Assembly: GCA_964472525.1 (NCBI GenBank)
Contig: CAYYLL010000002.1
Location: 1-64,000 of the forward strand
Length of the DNA: 64,000 bases
Reading direction: 5' to 3'
Origin: SZUA-37 sp964472525
GTDB lineage: Bacteria; Pseudomonadota; Gammaproteobacteria; UBA6429; Thiohalophilaceae
Every line of letters begins with the position of its first letter. Positions within the stretch are counted from its first letter, which is position 1. The translations under genes and the position numbers were made by a program. Shown piece after piece: positions 44,546 through 54,152 of the stretch. The notes below the pieces were generated by a model. It searched no databases. It was not told the origin of the DNA and saw only the letters and a program-made list of their open reading frames with translations.

Positions 44546-45031
44546 ATGAGATTAACAACAAAAGGCCGTTATGCGGTAACAGCCATGCTAGACTTAGCAC
44601 TTCATTATGGCAAAGGGCCCATTACGTTAGCGGATATTTCGCAACGGCAGGGTATTTCACTCTCTTATTTAGAACAACTTTTCTCCAAGTTGCGTAAGAA
44701 TGATTTGGTCGACAGTACCCGTGGTCCGGGTGGTGGTTATCGTTTAAGCCGCAACGCAGACGAAATTGCGGTGGCTCAAGTCATAACAGCCGTTGATGAA
44801 AAACTCGAATCGACTCGTTGTGGCGGCTTGGGTAATTGTCAGGATGATCACCAATGTTTAACCCATGAATTGTGGACAGAATTAAGTGCGCAAATTTATG
44901 GTTTCTTGATGGGTATTAGTCTGGGACAACTTGTTGAACGACAAGGTGTGCAGGACGTTGCATTAATACAGGAAAATAAACAACATGTCTCGGCTGAAGT
45001 CGACAGTTTAGCGGCTTCAACACCAGTATAA
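44546..45031 (+). CDS. iscR: Fe-S cluster regulator IscR
   Basis: A 161-residue Rrf2-family repressor. It starts MRLTTKGRYAVTAMLDLAL, has the winged helix (about 1-70) and the cluster ligands in CGGLGNCQDDHQC, three cysteines spaced by five residues each. The ATG at 44546 (AGGTAGG upstream) matches the family start; an ATG ten codons upstream does not. It controls the isc operon by sensing cluster supply. Confidence 0.97.
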   Translation: MRLTTKGRYAVTAMLDLALHYGKGPITLADISQRQGISLSYLEQLFSKLRKNDLVDSTRGPGGGYRLSRNADEIAVAQVITAVDEKLESTRCGGLGNCQDDHQCLTHELWTELSAQIYGFLMGISLGQLVERQGVQDVALIQENKQHVSAEVDSLAASTPV

Positions 45032-45040
45032 GGTCAGTAT

Positions 45041-46255
45041 ATGAAAACCCCCATTTATTTTGATTACTCAGCAACAACGCCGGTTGATAAGCGTGTTGCA
45101 AAAAAAATGTGTGGCTGTCTAACACTCGAAGGTAACTTTGGTAACCCCGCTTCACGCTCGCATTCTTTTGGCTGGGCAGCAGACGAGGCGGTTGAGCGGG
45201 CACGCAAAGATGTTGCTGCATTAATCAATGCTAACCCAAAAGAAATTGTTTGGACTTCAGGTGCTACCGAGTCGGATAACTTGGCCATTAAAGGCGTTGC
45301 ACATTTTTACCATAAGAAGGGTAAACATATCATTACCTCTAAAACAGAACATAAAGCTGTTTTAGATACCTGCCGTCAACTTGAGCGCGAAGGCTACGAA
45401 GTGACGTATCTGGACCCGCAAACAAATGGTTTAGTTGATCTAGATCAGCTTAAAGCCGCCATGCGAGACGATACAATTCTTGTTTCTATCATGCATGTAA
45501 ATAATGAAATTGGTGTAATTAACGATATTACCGCCATTGGTGAACTTACCCGTGAACACGGTATTATTTTTCATGTCGATGCAGCACAAAGTGCTGGCAA
45601 GGTCGAAATTGATATGGGAAAAATGAAAGTGGACTTGCTGTCTTTATCGGCTCATAAAATTTATGGGCCAAAAGGAGTCGGGGCATTATTTGTTCGCCGT
45701 AAGCCACGTATTCGTATTGAAGCACAAATGCACGGTGGTGGCCATGAGCGTGGTATGCGCTCTGGTACTTTGGCAACGCATCAGCTTGTGGGCATGGGCG
45801 AAGCCTTTCGCATTGCCAAAGAAGAAATGCAACAGGACAATGAACGTATTATAAAATTGCGTGATCGTCTGTTTGATGGCTTAAAAGATATTGAAGAAGT
45901 TTATATTAATGGTGATATGGAACACCGCGTTCCACATAATGTAAATATCAGTTTTAATTATGTTGAAGGTGAGTCACTGATGATGGCATTGAAAGACTTA
46001 GCTGTATCGTCCGGTTCGGCTTGTACATCATCGAGTTTAGAGCCGTCGTATGTTTTGCGAGCCATAGGTCGTAATGATGAATTGGCGCATAGCTCTATCC
46101 GTTTCACTTTAGGCCGCTTTACAACCGAAGAAGAAATTGATTTTGCCATTAAGCAAATTATAGACAACATAACCAAATTGCGTGAACTGTCGCCTTTGTG
46201 GGAAATGTATAAAGATGGTATTGATATTAGTGCTATCCAGTGGGCCGCACATTAA
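45041..46255 (+). CDS. iscS: Cysteine desulfurase IscS
   Basis: A 404-residue PLP enzyme that strips sulfur from cysteine. It has the PLP-lysine block LSLSAHKIYGPKGVGAL near residue 205 and the catalytic Cys loop SSGSACTSSSLEPSYVLRA near residue 328. It supplies sulfur to IscU and, in many bacteria, to TusA for thiolation. It follows iscR by 9 bp. Confidence 0.98.
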   Translation: MKTPIYFDYSATTPVDKRVAKKMCGCLTLEGNFGNPASRSHSFGWAADEAVERARKDVAALINANPKEIVWTSGATESDNLAIKGVAHFYHKKGKHIITSKTEHKAVLDTCRQLEREGYEVTYLDPQTNGLVDLDQLKAAMRDDTILVSIMHVNNEIGVINDITAIGELTREHGIIFHVDAAQSAGKVEIDMGKMKVDLLSLSAHKIYGPKGVGALFVRRKPRIRIEAQMHGGGHERGMRSGTLATHQLVGMGEAFRIAKEEMQQDNERIIKLRDRLFDGLKDIEEVYINGDMEHRVPHNVNISFNYVEGESLMMALKDLAVSSGSACTSSSLEPSYVLRAIGRNDELAHSSIRFTLGRFTTEEEIDFAIKQIIDNITKLRELSPLWEMYKDGIDISAIQWAAH

Positions 46256-46287
46256 ATTTGAGCAACGAGTAGTTTAGGAGAACAATC

Positions 46288-46671
46288 ATGGCATACAGTG
46301 ACAAAGTTATTGACCATTATGAAAACCCGCGAAATGTTGGCGTTATGGATAAAGACGAAAGTGATGTCGGCACCGGTATGGTCGGCGCACCTGCATGTGG
46401 TGATGTTATGCGTTTACAAATTAAAGTTGGTAAAGATGGTGTAATTGAAGATGCCAAATTTAAAACCTATGGTTGTGGTTCTGCGATTGCTTCAAGTTCA
46501 CTTTTAACCGAATGGGTTAAAGGTAAAACGCTAGATGAAGCATCAGAAATTAAAAATTCTGAAATTGCTGAAGAACTGGAACTACCACCGGTTAAAGTCC
46601 ATTGTTCTGTTTTAGCTGAAGATGCGATTAAAGCAGCCGTACAAGATTACAAATCAAAACAAGCCAAGTAA
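46288..46671 (+). CDS. iscU: Fe-S scaffold protein IscU
   Basis: A 127-residue scaffold on which [2Fe-2S] clusters form. The three cluster cysteines appear in APACGDV, YGCGSAIAS and VHCSVLAEDA, and the HscA-recognition motif LPPVK is present (ELPPVKVH). It starts AYSDKVIDHYENPRNVG as usual. It lies between iscS and iscA. Confidence 0.98.
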   Translation: MAYSDKVIDHYENPRNVGVMDKDESDVGTGMVGAPACGDVMRLQIKVGKDGVIEDAKFKTYGCGSAIASSSLLTEWVKGKTLDEASEIKNSEIAEELELPPVKVHCSVLAEDAIKAAVQDYKSKQAK

Positions 46672-46680
46672 TTTCAAACG

Positions 46681-47004
46681 ATGAGTATCACATTAACTGA
46701 AAAAGCCGCTGAACGTGTAAAAGAATTTATTACTAATCGGGGTAAAGGGGTTGCTTTACGCCTGGGTGTTAAAACCACTGGCTGCTCCGGTATGGCCTAT
46801 GTAATGGAATTTGCTGACACGATTGAAGATACCGATGAAGTCTTCGAGTCAAATGGTGTTAAAGTGATTATCGATAAAAAAAGCCTAATCTATTTAGCCG
46901 GTACCGAACTAGATTATGCCAAAGAAGGCTTAAATGAAGGCTTTCAATTTAATAATCCGAATGTAAAAGATAGCTGTGGTTGCGGCGAAAGTTTTACTGT
47001 TTAA
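46681..47004 (+). CDS. iscA: A-type Fe-S carrier IscA
   Basis: A 107-residue A-type carrier. Three conserved cysteines are in KTTGCSGMAY and the C-terminal DSCGCGESF. It passes clusters from IscU to targets. It starts 10 bp after iscU. Confidence 0.97.
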   Translation: MSITLTEKAAERVKEFITNRGKGVALRLGVKTTGCSGMAYVMEFADTIEDTDEVFESNGVKVIIDKKSLIYLAGTELDYAKEGLNEGFQFNNPNVKDSCGCGESFTV

Positions 47005-47027
47005 GCTATTTTTAATCGTATTCAAAA

Positions 47028-47591
47028 ATGACCTCATCAGTGGGAAGTACAGCGTTAACTCAAAATTATTTTGAGCTATTTTCTTTACCGGTCTCTTTTG
47101 ATGTTGAGCTAAAAAAGTTAGCATCAAATTTTCGCAGCTTACAACAATCTGTACATCCAGATCGGTTTGCTAATGCTTCTGCACAGGAAAAGCGTTTATC
47201 TGTTCAGCGCGCAGCACAAATTAATGAAGCACATCAGGTTTTAAAATCTCCTCAACGTCGGGCGCGGTATATTCTTGAATTACAGGGTGTGGTCTTTGAT
47301 GATCAAACGAATCCAGTGATGGACCCGATGTTTTTAATACAACAAATGGAGTTACGCGAAGCGTTATCCGATGTTAAGTCAAAGGCAGATCCTGAATCTG
47401 AACTGGACAAAATATTGTCATCGTTAAAAATGGCTAAAAAAGATATTCTTCAAAAGTTAACAGAGCAACTGAATAAACCAGAGACTGCTGATTTAGAAAA
47501 ATCTAGCCAGTTAATGCATGAATTACAATTTCTAGATAAATTACAGTCCGAATCTGAAGTGATTGAAGAAGAGTTAATGGACAGTTTGTAG
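47028..47591 (+). CDS. hscB: Co-chaperone HscB
   Basis: A 187-residue J-domain protein that delivers IscU to HscA. The J-domain (about 10-80) has the invariant HPD in SVHPDRFANAS, and the C-terminal helical domain binds IscU. Slightly longer than E. coli HscB (171). No strong ribosome site is seen before the ATG. Confidence 0.95.
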   Translation: MTSSVGSTALTQNYFELFSLPVSFDVELKKLASNFRSLQQSVHPDRFANASAQEKRLSVQRAAQINEAHQVLKSPQRRARYILELQGVVFDDQTNPVMDPMFLIQQMELREALSDVKSKADPESELDKILSSLKMAKKDILQKLTEQLNKPETADLEKSSQLMHELQFLDKLQSESEVIEEELMDSL

Positions 47592-47630
47592 TAAAATATT
47601 CATCAAATTTAGTAACAGATATTATTTTTT

Positions 47631-49505
47631 ATGGCACTCATCCAAATAAGCGAACCGGGTCAATCCACCAAACCGCACGAGCGTAAGCTTGCAGTGGGTA
47701 TTGATTTAGGTACAACCAATTCACTCGTTGCCACTGTTCGTAGTGGGCAGGCGGTAACGCTTGCCAATGAAAAGGATGAGCATTTATTACCTTCAGTAAT
47801 TTATTATGCTAAAGACAAAACTAAACTTGTTGGTAGCGAAGCTAAACTGCATAAAATCACCGAACCATTAAACACCATTAGCTCGGTTAAGCGCTATATG
47901 GGACGAAGTTTAGACGATATTAAAGCCAAAGAATCACCGTTGCATTATGATTTTATTCAAACGGATTCAACCGTTCCCAGAATTAAAACACAGGCTGGTG
48001 ATGTCAGTGCCATTGAAGTGTCTGCCGAAATTTTGTCTGTTCTAAAAAAGCGGGCTGAGTTAAATTTAGGTGATGAACTCACCGGTGTGGTGATTACTGT
48101 CCCCGCGTATTTTGACGATGCTCAACGCCAAGCAACAAAAGATGCCGGTACGCTTGCCGGTTTGAATGTATTACGCTTAATCAATGAGCCAACTGCCGCT
48201 GCGGTGGCTTATGGATTAGATAAAGCTTCGGACGGAGTAATTGCTGTTTATGACTTAGGCGGTGGTACCTTTGATATTTCGATTCTACGAGTGACCCAAG
48301 GTGTCTTTGAAGTATTGGCAACGGCGGGTGATACGGCGCTCGGTGGTGATGATTTTGATTACGCGATTGCAACATGGATTAAACAACAACTTGAACTAGA
48401 TAACGACATTGATAAGTCTTTTACTAATCAGATTATTCACGCTGCCTGTCAGGCAAAACAAACATTAACTAGCGAACAAACAGCCCATATTGAAATTGAT
48501 AATGGTACTACAACAGCCATATTGGAATTGAGTCGTGAACAGCTCAATAGTTTGCTCGATCCTTTAATCAAGAAAACGCTCATGCCATGCCGTCGTGCAT
48601 TGCGTGATGCACAGGTTGAACTTGAAGAAATAAAGGCCGTGGTGATGGTGGGTGGTTCGACTCGCGTATTGCGTGTTCGTGACAAGGTTGGTGACTATTT
48701 TGAACAATCGCCTATGGTCGATATTAATCCTGATACTGTGGTTGCGATTGGTGCCGCTATTCAGGCTGATGTTCTGGTGGGTAATAAAACAGATAGCGAC
48801 CTGTTATTGTTGGACGTTGTACCGTTGTCACTCGGTTTGGAAACCATGGGTGATTTAGTCGAAAAAATTATTCCACGCAACACCACCATACCGGTTACGC
48901 GCGCACAGGATTTTACTACCTATAAAGATGGCCAAACGGCCATGTCGATCCATGTAGTGCAAGGTGAACGTGAACTGGTTTCAGACTGTCGTTCTTTAGG
49001 GCGGTTTTCGTTAAAAGATATTCCACCATTGGTGGCCGGTTCAGCGCGTATCCGAGTGACCTTTCAGGTCGATGCTGATGGTCTACTTCATGTTGCTGCC
49101 CGTGAAGAAACAACGGGTGTTGAAAGTGGTATCGAAGTCAAACCTTCTTATGGTTTAACCGATACCGAAATTGAAAAAATGCTGTTGGACTCAATGGAAC
49201 ATGCCGAAGAAGATATTGCTGCAAGAATGTTGCATGAACAGCAAGTGGAAGCCGACAGGGTGCTTGAAGCCTTAACTTCTGCGCTAGAAGATGATGGCGA
49301 TATGTTATCAGCAGAAGAAAGACAAGCGATTGACTCTGCCGCAGAGAACCTAGCTAAACTCAAAACCGGTAATGACGATCGAGCCATTAAACATGCAATG
49401 CAAGCATTGGATAAAGTAGCCGAGGTGTTTGTGTCACGGCGTATGGATTCCAATATCCGTAAAGCCATGGCGGGCCATAATGTTGATGAATTTAAAGCCG
49501 AGTAA
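47631..49505 (+). CDS. hscA: Hsp70-type chaperone HscA
   Basis: A 624-residue specialised Hsp70 that drives cluster release from IscU. The ATPase domain has VGIDLGTTNSLVA, YDLGGGTFDIS and the VVMVGGSTRV loop; the substrate domain and helical lid follow. The length and operon place separate it from DnaK. It follows hscB by 39 bp. Confidence 0.97.
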   Translation: MALIQISEPGQSTKPHERKLAVGIDLGTTNSLVATVRSGQAVTLANEKDEHLLPSVIYYAKDKTKLVGSEAKLHKITEPLNTISSVKRYMGRSLDDIKAKESPLHYDFIQTDSTVPRIKTQAGDVSAIEVSAEILSVLKKRAELNLGDELTGVVITVPAYFDDAQRQATKDAGTLAGLNVLRLINEPTAAAVAYGLDKASDGVIAVYDLGGGTFDISILRVTQGVFEVLATAGDTALGGDDFDYAIATWIKQQLELDNDIDKSFTNQIIHAACQAKQTLTSEQTAHIEIDNGTTTAILELSREQLNSLLDPLIKKTLMPCRRALRDAQVELEEIKAVVMVGGSTRVLRVRDKVGDYFEQSPMVDINPDTVVAIGAAIQADVLVGNKTDSDLLLLDVVPLSLGLETMGDLVEKIIPRNTTIPVTRAQDFTTYKDGQTAMSIHVVQGERELVSDCRSLGRFSLKDIPPLVAGSARIRVTFQVDADGLLHVAAREETTGVESGIEVKPSYGLTDTEIEKMLLDSMEHAEEDIAARMLHEQQVEADRVLEALTSALEDDGDMLSAEERQAIDSAAENLAKLKTGNDDRAIKHAMQALDKVAEVFVSRRMDSNIRKAMAGHNVDEFKAE

Positions 49506-49528
49506 GAAATTTAAAACAGGATTAAATA

Positions 49529-49867
49529 ATGACTAAATTAATTTTTTTACCCCATGAAGAAATGTGTCCCGAAGGTGCCATGTTTGAAGTTGAACCGGGC
49601 GTGACCATTTGCGATGCCGCATTGGCAAATGGCATCGAAATTGAACATGCCTGTGAAAAATCCTGTGCCTGCACAACCTGCCATGTGTATATTCGTGAAG
49701 GCTTTAACGCACTAGAAGAATCTACCGAATTGGAAGATGATTTGTTAGACAAAGCTTGGGGTTTAGAGCCAGATTCACGATTAAGTTGTCAGACCGTAAT
49801 TGGTGATACCGATCTTGTGATTGAAATACCTAAATACACCATTAATATGGTAAGTGAAACGCATTAA
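49529..49867 (+). CDS. fdx: [2Fe-2S] ferredoxin Fdx of the Isc system
   Basis: A 112-residue adrenodoxin-type ferredoxin that supplies electrons to cluster assembly. Four ligands are in HACEKSCACTTCHVY (three cysteines, spacing C-x5-C-x2-C) and LSCQTVIG. It starts 23 bp after hscA. Confidence 0.97.
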   Translation: MTKLIFLPHEEMCPEGAMFEVEPGVTICDAALANGIEIEHACEKSCACTTCHVYIREGFNALEESTELEDDLLDKAWGLEPDSRLSCQTVIGDTDLVIEIPKYTINMVSETH

Positions 49868-49885
49868 CAAAGTTTGGAGAGAACG

Positions 49886-50086
49886 ATGTCATTAAAATGG
49901 ACTGATACACTTGATATTGCCATTGAGCTGGATGAAACCCATCCGGACATTGATCCAAAAACAATTCGTTTTACGGATTTACATAATTGGGTTCTGGAAT
50001 TAGACAATTTTGGTGATGATCCGGCCCATTCGGGTGAAAAAATTCTCGAAGCAATCCAGATGGCTTGGATGGATGAGAAGGATTAA
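49886..50086 (+). CDS. iscX: Fe-S assembly protein IscX
   Basis: A 66-residue acidic protein that binds IscS and modulates its activity. It has the family segments LKWTDTLDIAIELDETHP, IRFTDLHNWV and ILEAIQMAWMDE. GGAGAG precedes the ATG at 49886, which is the family start; an upstream TTG adds four residues. It is the last gene of the isc operon. Confidence 0.97.
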   Translation: MSLKWTDTLDIAIELDETHPDIDPKTIRFTDLHNWVLELDNFGDDPAHSGEKILEAIQMAWMDEKD

Positions 50087-50487
50087 GATTTTTCCTATTC
50101 TAAAATTTGACTAATTTTGCCGCAATCAGCGTCCTAGTGGACGAACCCCAAAGGCATGATAAAACTCTGATAAACCCTCGCTTTTATTGGCTAGATCCCC
50201 ATTAAAAGGTTAAAATCCAAGCTATTCTGTCTGGATTTGTGCCGTACTCACACTATTTCTATGCCAGCACCTTATAGAATGCTTCCTGATGGGGCGTTAA
50301 TGTCGTAAAATTTATATTTTTCAACGACATAGCCTTATGTGGAGACTATTTTTACTTGAGTTATGCAGAAAATAGATAAATAAGGTCTATTTAACAGTAA
50401 AAATAATCCATTTCGCAGAACATTGGCGGTTTTTAAGGCTCTATTGGCTGCATACCTATATAATAGGGCGATTTGAGGTAAGTTTGT
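50087..50487. other. 401-bp gap where ndk usually lies; no gene seen
   Basis: No reading frame over about 25 codons resembles a known protein on either strand, and I find no remnant of nucleoside diphosphate kinase. An inverted repeat, TAATGTCGT and ACGACATA, lies at about 50299-50331 around an AT-rich loop. Possible GGACGAACCCC/GGGGTTCG pieces lie near 50130-50150. It may hold the rlmN promoter or a small RNA, but I have no direct evidence. Confidence 0.35.
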
Positions 50488-51627
50488 TTGTCTGATTCAC
50501 TTGATAATTTATTAAATTTCGACCGTAAAGGGATGGAAGCATTTTTCGCTGAGTTAGGCGAGAAACCTTTTCGTGCGACACAAATGCTCAAGTGGATTTA
50601 TCAGTTTGGAGTCAGTGATTTTGATCAAATGACAAATCTTAGCAAAGTGATGCGTGAAAAATTAACATCAATGGCTAAAATAAGTGTGCCGGATATTATC
50701 GAACAACAGGAATCCGATGACGGTACCATTAAATGGCTTTTTAGTCTGGAAAACGGTAACGCAATTGAAACTGTTTTTATTCCTGAAAATGATCGTGGGA
50801 CTTTATGCGTGTCGTCTCAAATTGGCTGCGCACTTGAATGTAGTTTCTGCTCAACGGCACAACAGGGCTTTAATCGTAACCTGAGTACTGCCGAAATTAT
50901 TGGTCAGGTCTGGGCAGCGAATCAGGCCATGAAAGTGATGCCACGCAATCAGCGGGTGATTAGCAACGTAGTGTTAATGGGAATGGGTGAGCCATTACTT
51001 AATTTTAATAATGTCGTGGCCGCAATGAATATTATGATGGATGATAATGCCTATGGCTTATCTAAACGGCGAGTAACCATAAGCACTTCAGGTGTTGTTC
51101 CCGCACTTGAACGGTTAAAAGCGGTGAGTGATGTCGCGTTAGCCGTTTCATTACATGCAACTAATGATGAGTTGCGTAATGAGTTAGTGCCGATTAATAA
51201 AAAATACCCGATTAAACAACTGCTCAACGCCTGCAAGTATTATGTTAAAGGCGAACACAAACGTAAGGTCACATTTGAGTACGTGATGTTAGATGGCGTG
51301 AATGACAAACCACAACATGCTCGTGAACTGGTTGCTTTAATAAAAGACATTCCATCCAAAGTGAATTTAATTCCATTTAATCCATTCCCTAATTCAGGGT
51401 ATAAATGTTCATCAACAGCTGCAATTGAAAAATTCCGTAATATTTTAATGAAATTAGGTGTGATATCCACAACCCGAAAAACACGCGGTGATGATATTGA
51501 TGCAGCGTGTGGTCAGCTTGCGGGAAAAGTAATGGATAAAACCAAACGACGTTTTCGTCGTGAAGAAATTAAAGTGAATACAACTAACATCCATAATAAT
51601 AAGTCGGTTTCAGGGAGAATACTTTAA
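50488..51627 (+). CDS. rlmN: Dual-specificity RNA methyltransferase RlmN
   Basis: A 379-residue radical-SAM enzyme methylating A2503 of 23S rRNA and A37 of some tRNAs. The radical-SAM cysteines are in ALECSFCSTAQQ (CxxxCxxC), with VLMGMGEPLLNF, and the methyl-carrier Cys in DIDAACGQLAG near the C-terminus. The start is TTG at 50488 with GAGG 9 nt upstream. Its stop overlaps the pilF start by one base. Confidence 0.96.
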   Translation: MSDSLDNLLNFDRKGMEAFFAELGEKPFRATQMLKWIYQFGVSDFDQMTNLSKVMREKLTSMAKISVPDIIEQQESDDGTIKWLFSLENGNAIETVFIPENDRGTLCVSSQIGCALECSFCSTAQQGFNRNLSTAEIIGQVWAANQAMKVMPRNQRVISNVVLMGMGEPLLNFNNVVAAMNIMMDDNAYGLSKRRVTISTSGVVPALERLKAVSDVALAVSLHATNDELRNELVPINKKYPIKQLLNACKYYVKGEHKRKVTFEYVMLDGVNDKPQHARELVALIKDIPSKVNLIPFNPFPNSGYKCSSTAAIEKFRNILMKLGVISTTRKTRGDDIDAACGQLAGKVMDKTKRRFRREEIKVNTTNIHNNKSVSGRIL

Positions 51628-52382
51628 TGTTTCGAATAAGTTTTTTACTGATTTGCATTTTAACGTTGACGAGCTGTACTACATCCAGAGTTCAGGATTT
51701 GAATCGCGCATCAAAATTAAATGCAGAGCTAGGTTTAGCTTACTTAATGAAGGGGCGTTATGATCTTGCACTTAAAAAACTGAGAAAATCAATTAAACAA
51801 AATTCAGATAACAGTAAAGCTTATCTTTATACGGCTGAGCTATATCGTCGTCTGGAACAAAGAGAAAGTGCGAACAGTTTTTACCAGCAAGCACTAGATG
51901 TTGCGCATGATGATGCATCTATTAATAATAATTACGGTGCTTTTTTATGTGCAGACAAAAAGTATAAGGAAGCTTTTAAGTATTTTAATATAGCCTTAAA
52001 AAATCCAGTTTACCCCGAGAGAAGCAAGGTATTCGAGAATATTGGTGTTTGCTCTCAAAATCAGGGGAATATTAAAATTGCTCGAGAAAATTTTGTTAAG
52101 GCATTTAATCTTAATCGAAGATTGACAACATCCTTACTTGCGCTTGCACAAATAGATTTTGATGCACAAAGACTTGACTCGGCAGCCAAATATCTCGGTT
52201 TTTATAATAGAGTAGGACGAGATACGGCACAGAGTTTGTGGTTGGGTATTTTAATTGCAAAAAAACAACATGATATTAAAAGACAACGAAGTTTAGCATG
52301 GTTGCTGTCGAAACGATTTCCAAAATCCAGAGAAGCGAAGATATTAAAAAAAATGAAATCCCGAGGACACTTTAATGACTGA
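51627..52382 (+). CDS. pilF: Type IV pilus biogenesis lipoprotein PilF/PilW
   Basis: A 251-residue outer-membrane lipoprotein (lipobox LTSC, Cys at about 17) composed of TPR repeats (about 30-200, with NSKAYLYTAELYRRLEQ and NNYGAFLC). PilF places the PilQ secretin in the outer membrane. This is the standard position between rlmN and rodZ. It implies pilus genes elsewhere. Confidence 0.9.
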   Translation: MFRISFLLICILTLTSCTTSRVQDLNRASKLNAELGLAYLMKGRYDLALKKLRKSIKQNSDNSKAYLYTAELYRRLEQRESANSFYQQALDVAHDDASINNNYGAFLCADKKYKEAFKYFNIALKNPVYPERSKVFENIGVCSQNQGNIKIARENFVKAFNLNRRLTTSLLALAQIDFDAQRLDSAAKYLGFYNRVGRDTAQSLWLGILIAKKQHDIKRQRSLAWLLSKRFPKSREAKILKKMKSRGHFND

Positions 52383-52803
52383 CAATGAATTATCCGAGAG
52401 TGAATCAGAAAATGAAAATGTAAGTGTCTCAAATTGTTTAGTAGGTGGAACGCTTAAAAGTCAACGCAAAAAATTAAATATGACGCAAGATGAAGTTGCA
52501 TCAAAGTTAAATCTGGATGTGAGTTATATTGCAGCCATTGAAGAAGATGATTTTTCTCAAATAACAAGTATGTCTTATGTTAATGGTTATATTCGCAGTT
52601 ATGCACGATTGTTAAAAATTCCTGAACAGCAGATTTTGGAAATGTGTCAGCAAAAAGATGATAAAGAATCGAATTTAGTACCTAATTATATGGACCAACG
52701 AAAACTGTTATTGGAGTCATCCCGGCAGAATATAAGCTGGATTATGTTGTTTATTATTGTAACTGGGTTGTTAGTAGCAAGCTGGTGGTTTATTCGTCAA
52801 TAA
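52375..52803 (+). CDS. rodZ: Shortened RodZ: HTH and membrane segment only
   Basis: A 142-residue protein with the RodZ cytoplasmic helix-turn-helix (about 26-92, GTLKSQRKKLNMTQDEVA and MSYVNGYIRSYARLL) and one membrane helix at about 119-138, ending WWFIRQ. RodZ normally has 300 or more residues and a periplasmic beta domain; that part is absent and no broken continuation is seen downstream. It overlaps pilF by 8 nt. It should still bind MreB through the HTH domain (inference from known RodZ). Confidence 0.88.
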   Translation: MTDNELSESESENENVSVSNCLVGGTLKSQRKKLNMTQDEVASKLNLDVSYIAAIEEDDFSQITSMSYVNGYIRSYARLLKIPEQQILEMCQQKDDKESNLVPNYMDQRKLLLESSRQNISWIMLFIIVTGLLVASWWFIRQ

Positions 52804-52860
52804 ATAAAATATTGATGTAAGTTAAGTTTAAAAATTATTATTGTTGTTGAGATCTAAATC

Positions 52861-54138
52861 GTGTCAAAAATATTACAAGCTATCAGAGGAATGAATGATT
52901 TACTGCCGGAAAATGTAGCAACATGGCAATTCATAGAAGCATCCTTTAGAAAATTAATGAATCAATATGCCTATGCTGAAATTCGTATGCCTATTGTTGA
53001 AAAAACTGAATTATTTAAACGTTCAATCGGTGAAGTTACCGACATCGTTGAAAAAGAAATGTATACCTTCGACGATCGTAATGGTGACAGCCTGACTTTG
53101 CGCCCAGAAGGCACAGCCTGTTGTGTGCGTGCATGTTTACAAAATGGTTTATTGTATAATCAGCAACAACGTTTATGGTATATGGGGCCGATGTTCAGAC
53201 ATGAACGTCCACAAAAAGGCCGCTACCGTCAGTTTCAACAAATGGGTGTCGAAACCTTTGGTATGGCTGGCCCAAATATCGATATCGAATTAATTGCAAT
53301 GATTGCCCGTTTTTGGAAAATGATTGGTATTGAAAATAATGTACGGCTAGAAATTAATTCTTTAGGTACGAATGTATCACGAACAGCCTATAAAGCTTTG
53401 TTGGTTGATTATTTAACCGAACATAAAGATAAATTAGATGAAGACAGTTTACGACGTTTAGCGACTAATCCATTACGGGTGTTAGACAGTAAAAATCCAG
53501 AATTAAAAGAAATAATAGTAAATGCGCCAAAGTTACTTGATCATCTTGATGATGACTCTAAACAATACTTTAATCAACTTTGCACGCAACTCGACGTATT
53601 AAATATTAAATATATTGTGAATACCTCATTAGTTCGAGGTTTGGACTATTATTCGCAAACAGTATTTGAATGGGTAACCGATACGTTGGGTGCGCAAGGT
53701 ACAGTCTGCGCCGGTGGGCGCTATGATGGCCTGGTTGAACAATTAGGGGGCAAGGCAACCACGGCTATTGGTTTTGCGATGGGTGTTGAACGTTTGGTTT
53801 CTATGGTAGAACAATCCAGTGTAAATATTGAACCCGGTGCGCCAGATATTTATGTCATTATTGCAGGGGAAAAAGCCCAACAATATACGTTGCCAATAAT
53901 AGAAATGATTCGTGATAAACAACCAGATGTTTCTATTTTAGCAAATTGTGATGGTGGAAGTTTTAAAAGCCAAATGAAACGGGCAGATAAAAGTGATGCA
54001 TCTTATGCTTTAATTGTGGGTGATGATGAAGTGGCTGAAAATAAGGTTTGTGTTAAAAATTTAAGAAAAAATGAAGAGCAACAAAAATTAAATCAGGATG
54101 AGCTGATTCAATTTATTGAAAATAATTTTATAAATTAG
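52861..54138 (+). CDS. hisS: Histidyl-tRNA synthetase
   Basis: A 425-residue class II synthetase starting GTG at 52861. It shows the motif 2 region RHERPQKGRYRQFQQ, LRPEGTACCVRA, and the histidine-specific RGLDYYSQTVFEW and GGRYDGLVEQLGG. Size is standard. In most Gammaproteobacteria ispG precedes it; here rodZ does. Confidence 0.97.
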   Translation: MSKILQAIRGMNDLLPENVATWQFIEASFRKLMNQYAYAEIRMPIVEKTELFKRSIGEVTDIVEKEMYTFDDRNGDSLTLRPEGTACCVRACLQNGLLYNQQQRLWYMGPMFRHERPQKGRYRQFQQMGVETFGMAGPNIDIELIAMIARFWKMIGIENNVRLEINSLGTNVSRTAYKALLVDYLTEHKDKLDEDSLRRLATNPLRVLDSKNPELKEIIVNAPKLLDHLDDDSKQYFNQLCTQLDVLNIKYIVNTSLVRGLDYYSQTVFEWVTDTLGAQGTVCAGGRYDGLVEQLGGKATTAIGFAMGVERLVSMVEQSSVNIEPGAPDIYVIIAGEKAQQYTLPIIEMIRDKQPDVSILANCDGGSFKSQMKRADKSDASYALIVGDDEVAENKVCVKNLRKNEEQQKLNQDELIQFIENNFIN

Positions 54139-54152
54139 AGTGAAAAATTGTT

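Noticed and set aside
50250..50325. A 23-codon minus-strand frame starting MSLKNINFTTL in the iscX-rlmN gap
   Set aside because: Too short, without ribosome site or recognisable homology; expected by chance.
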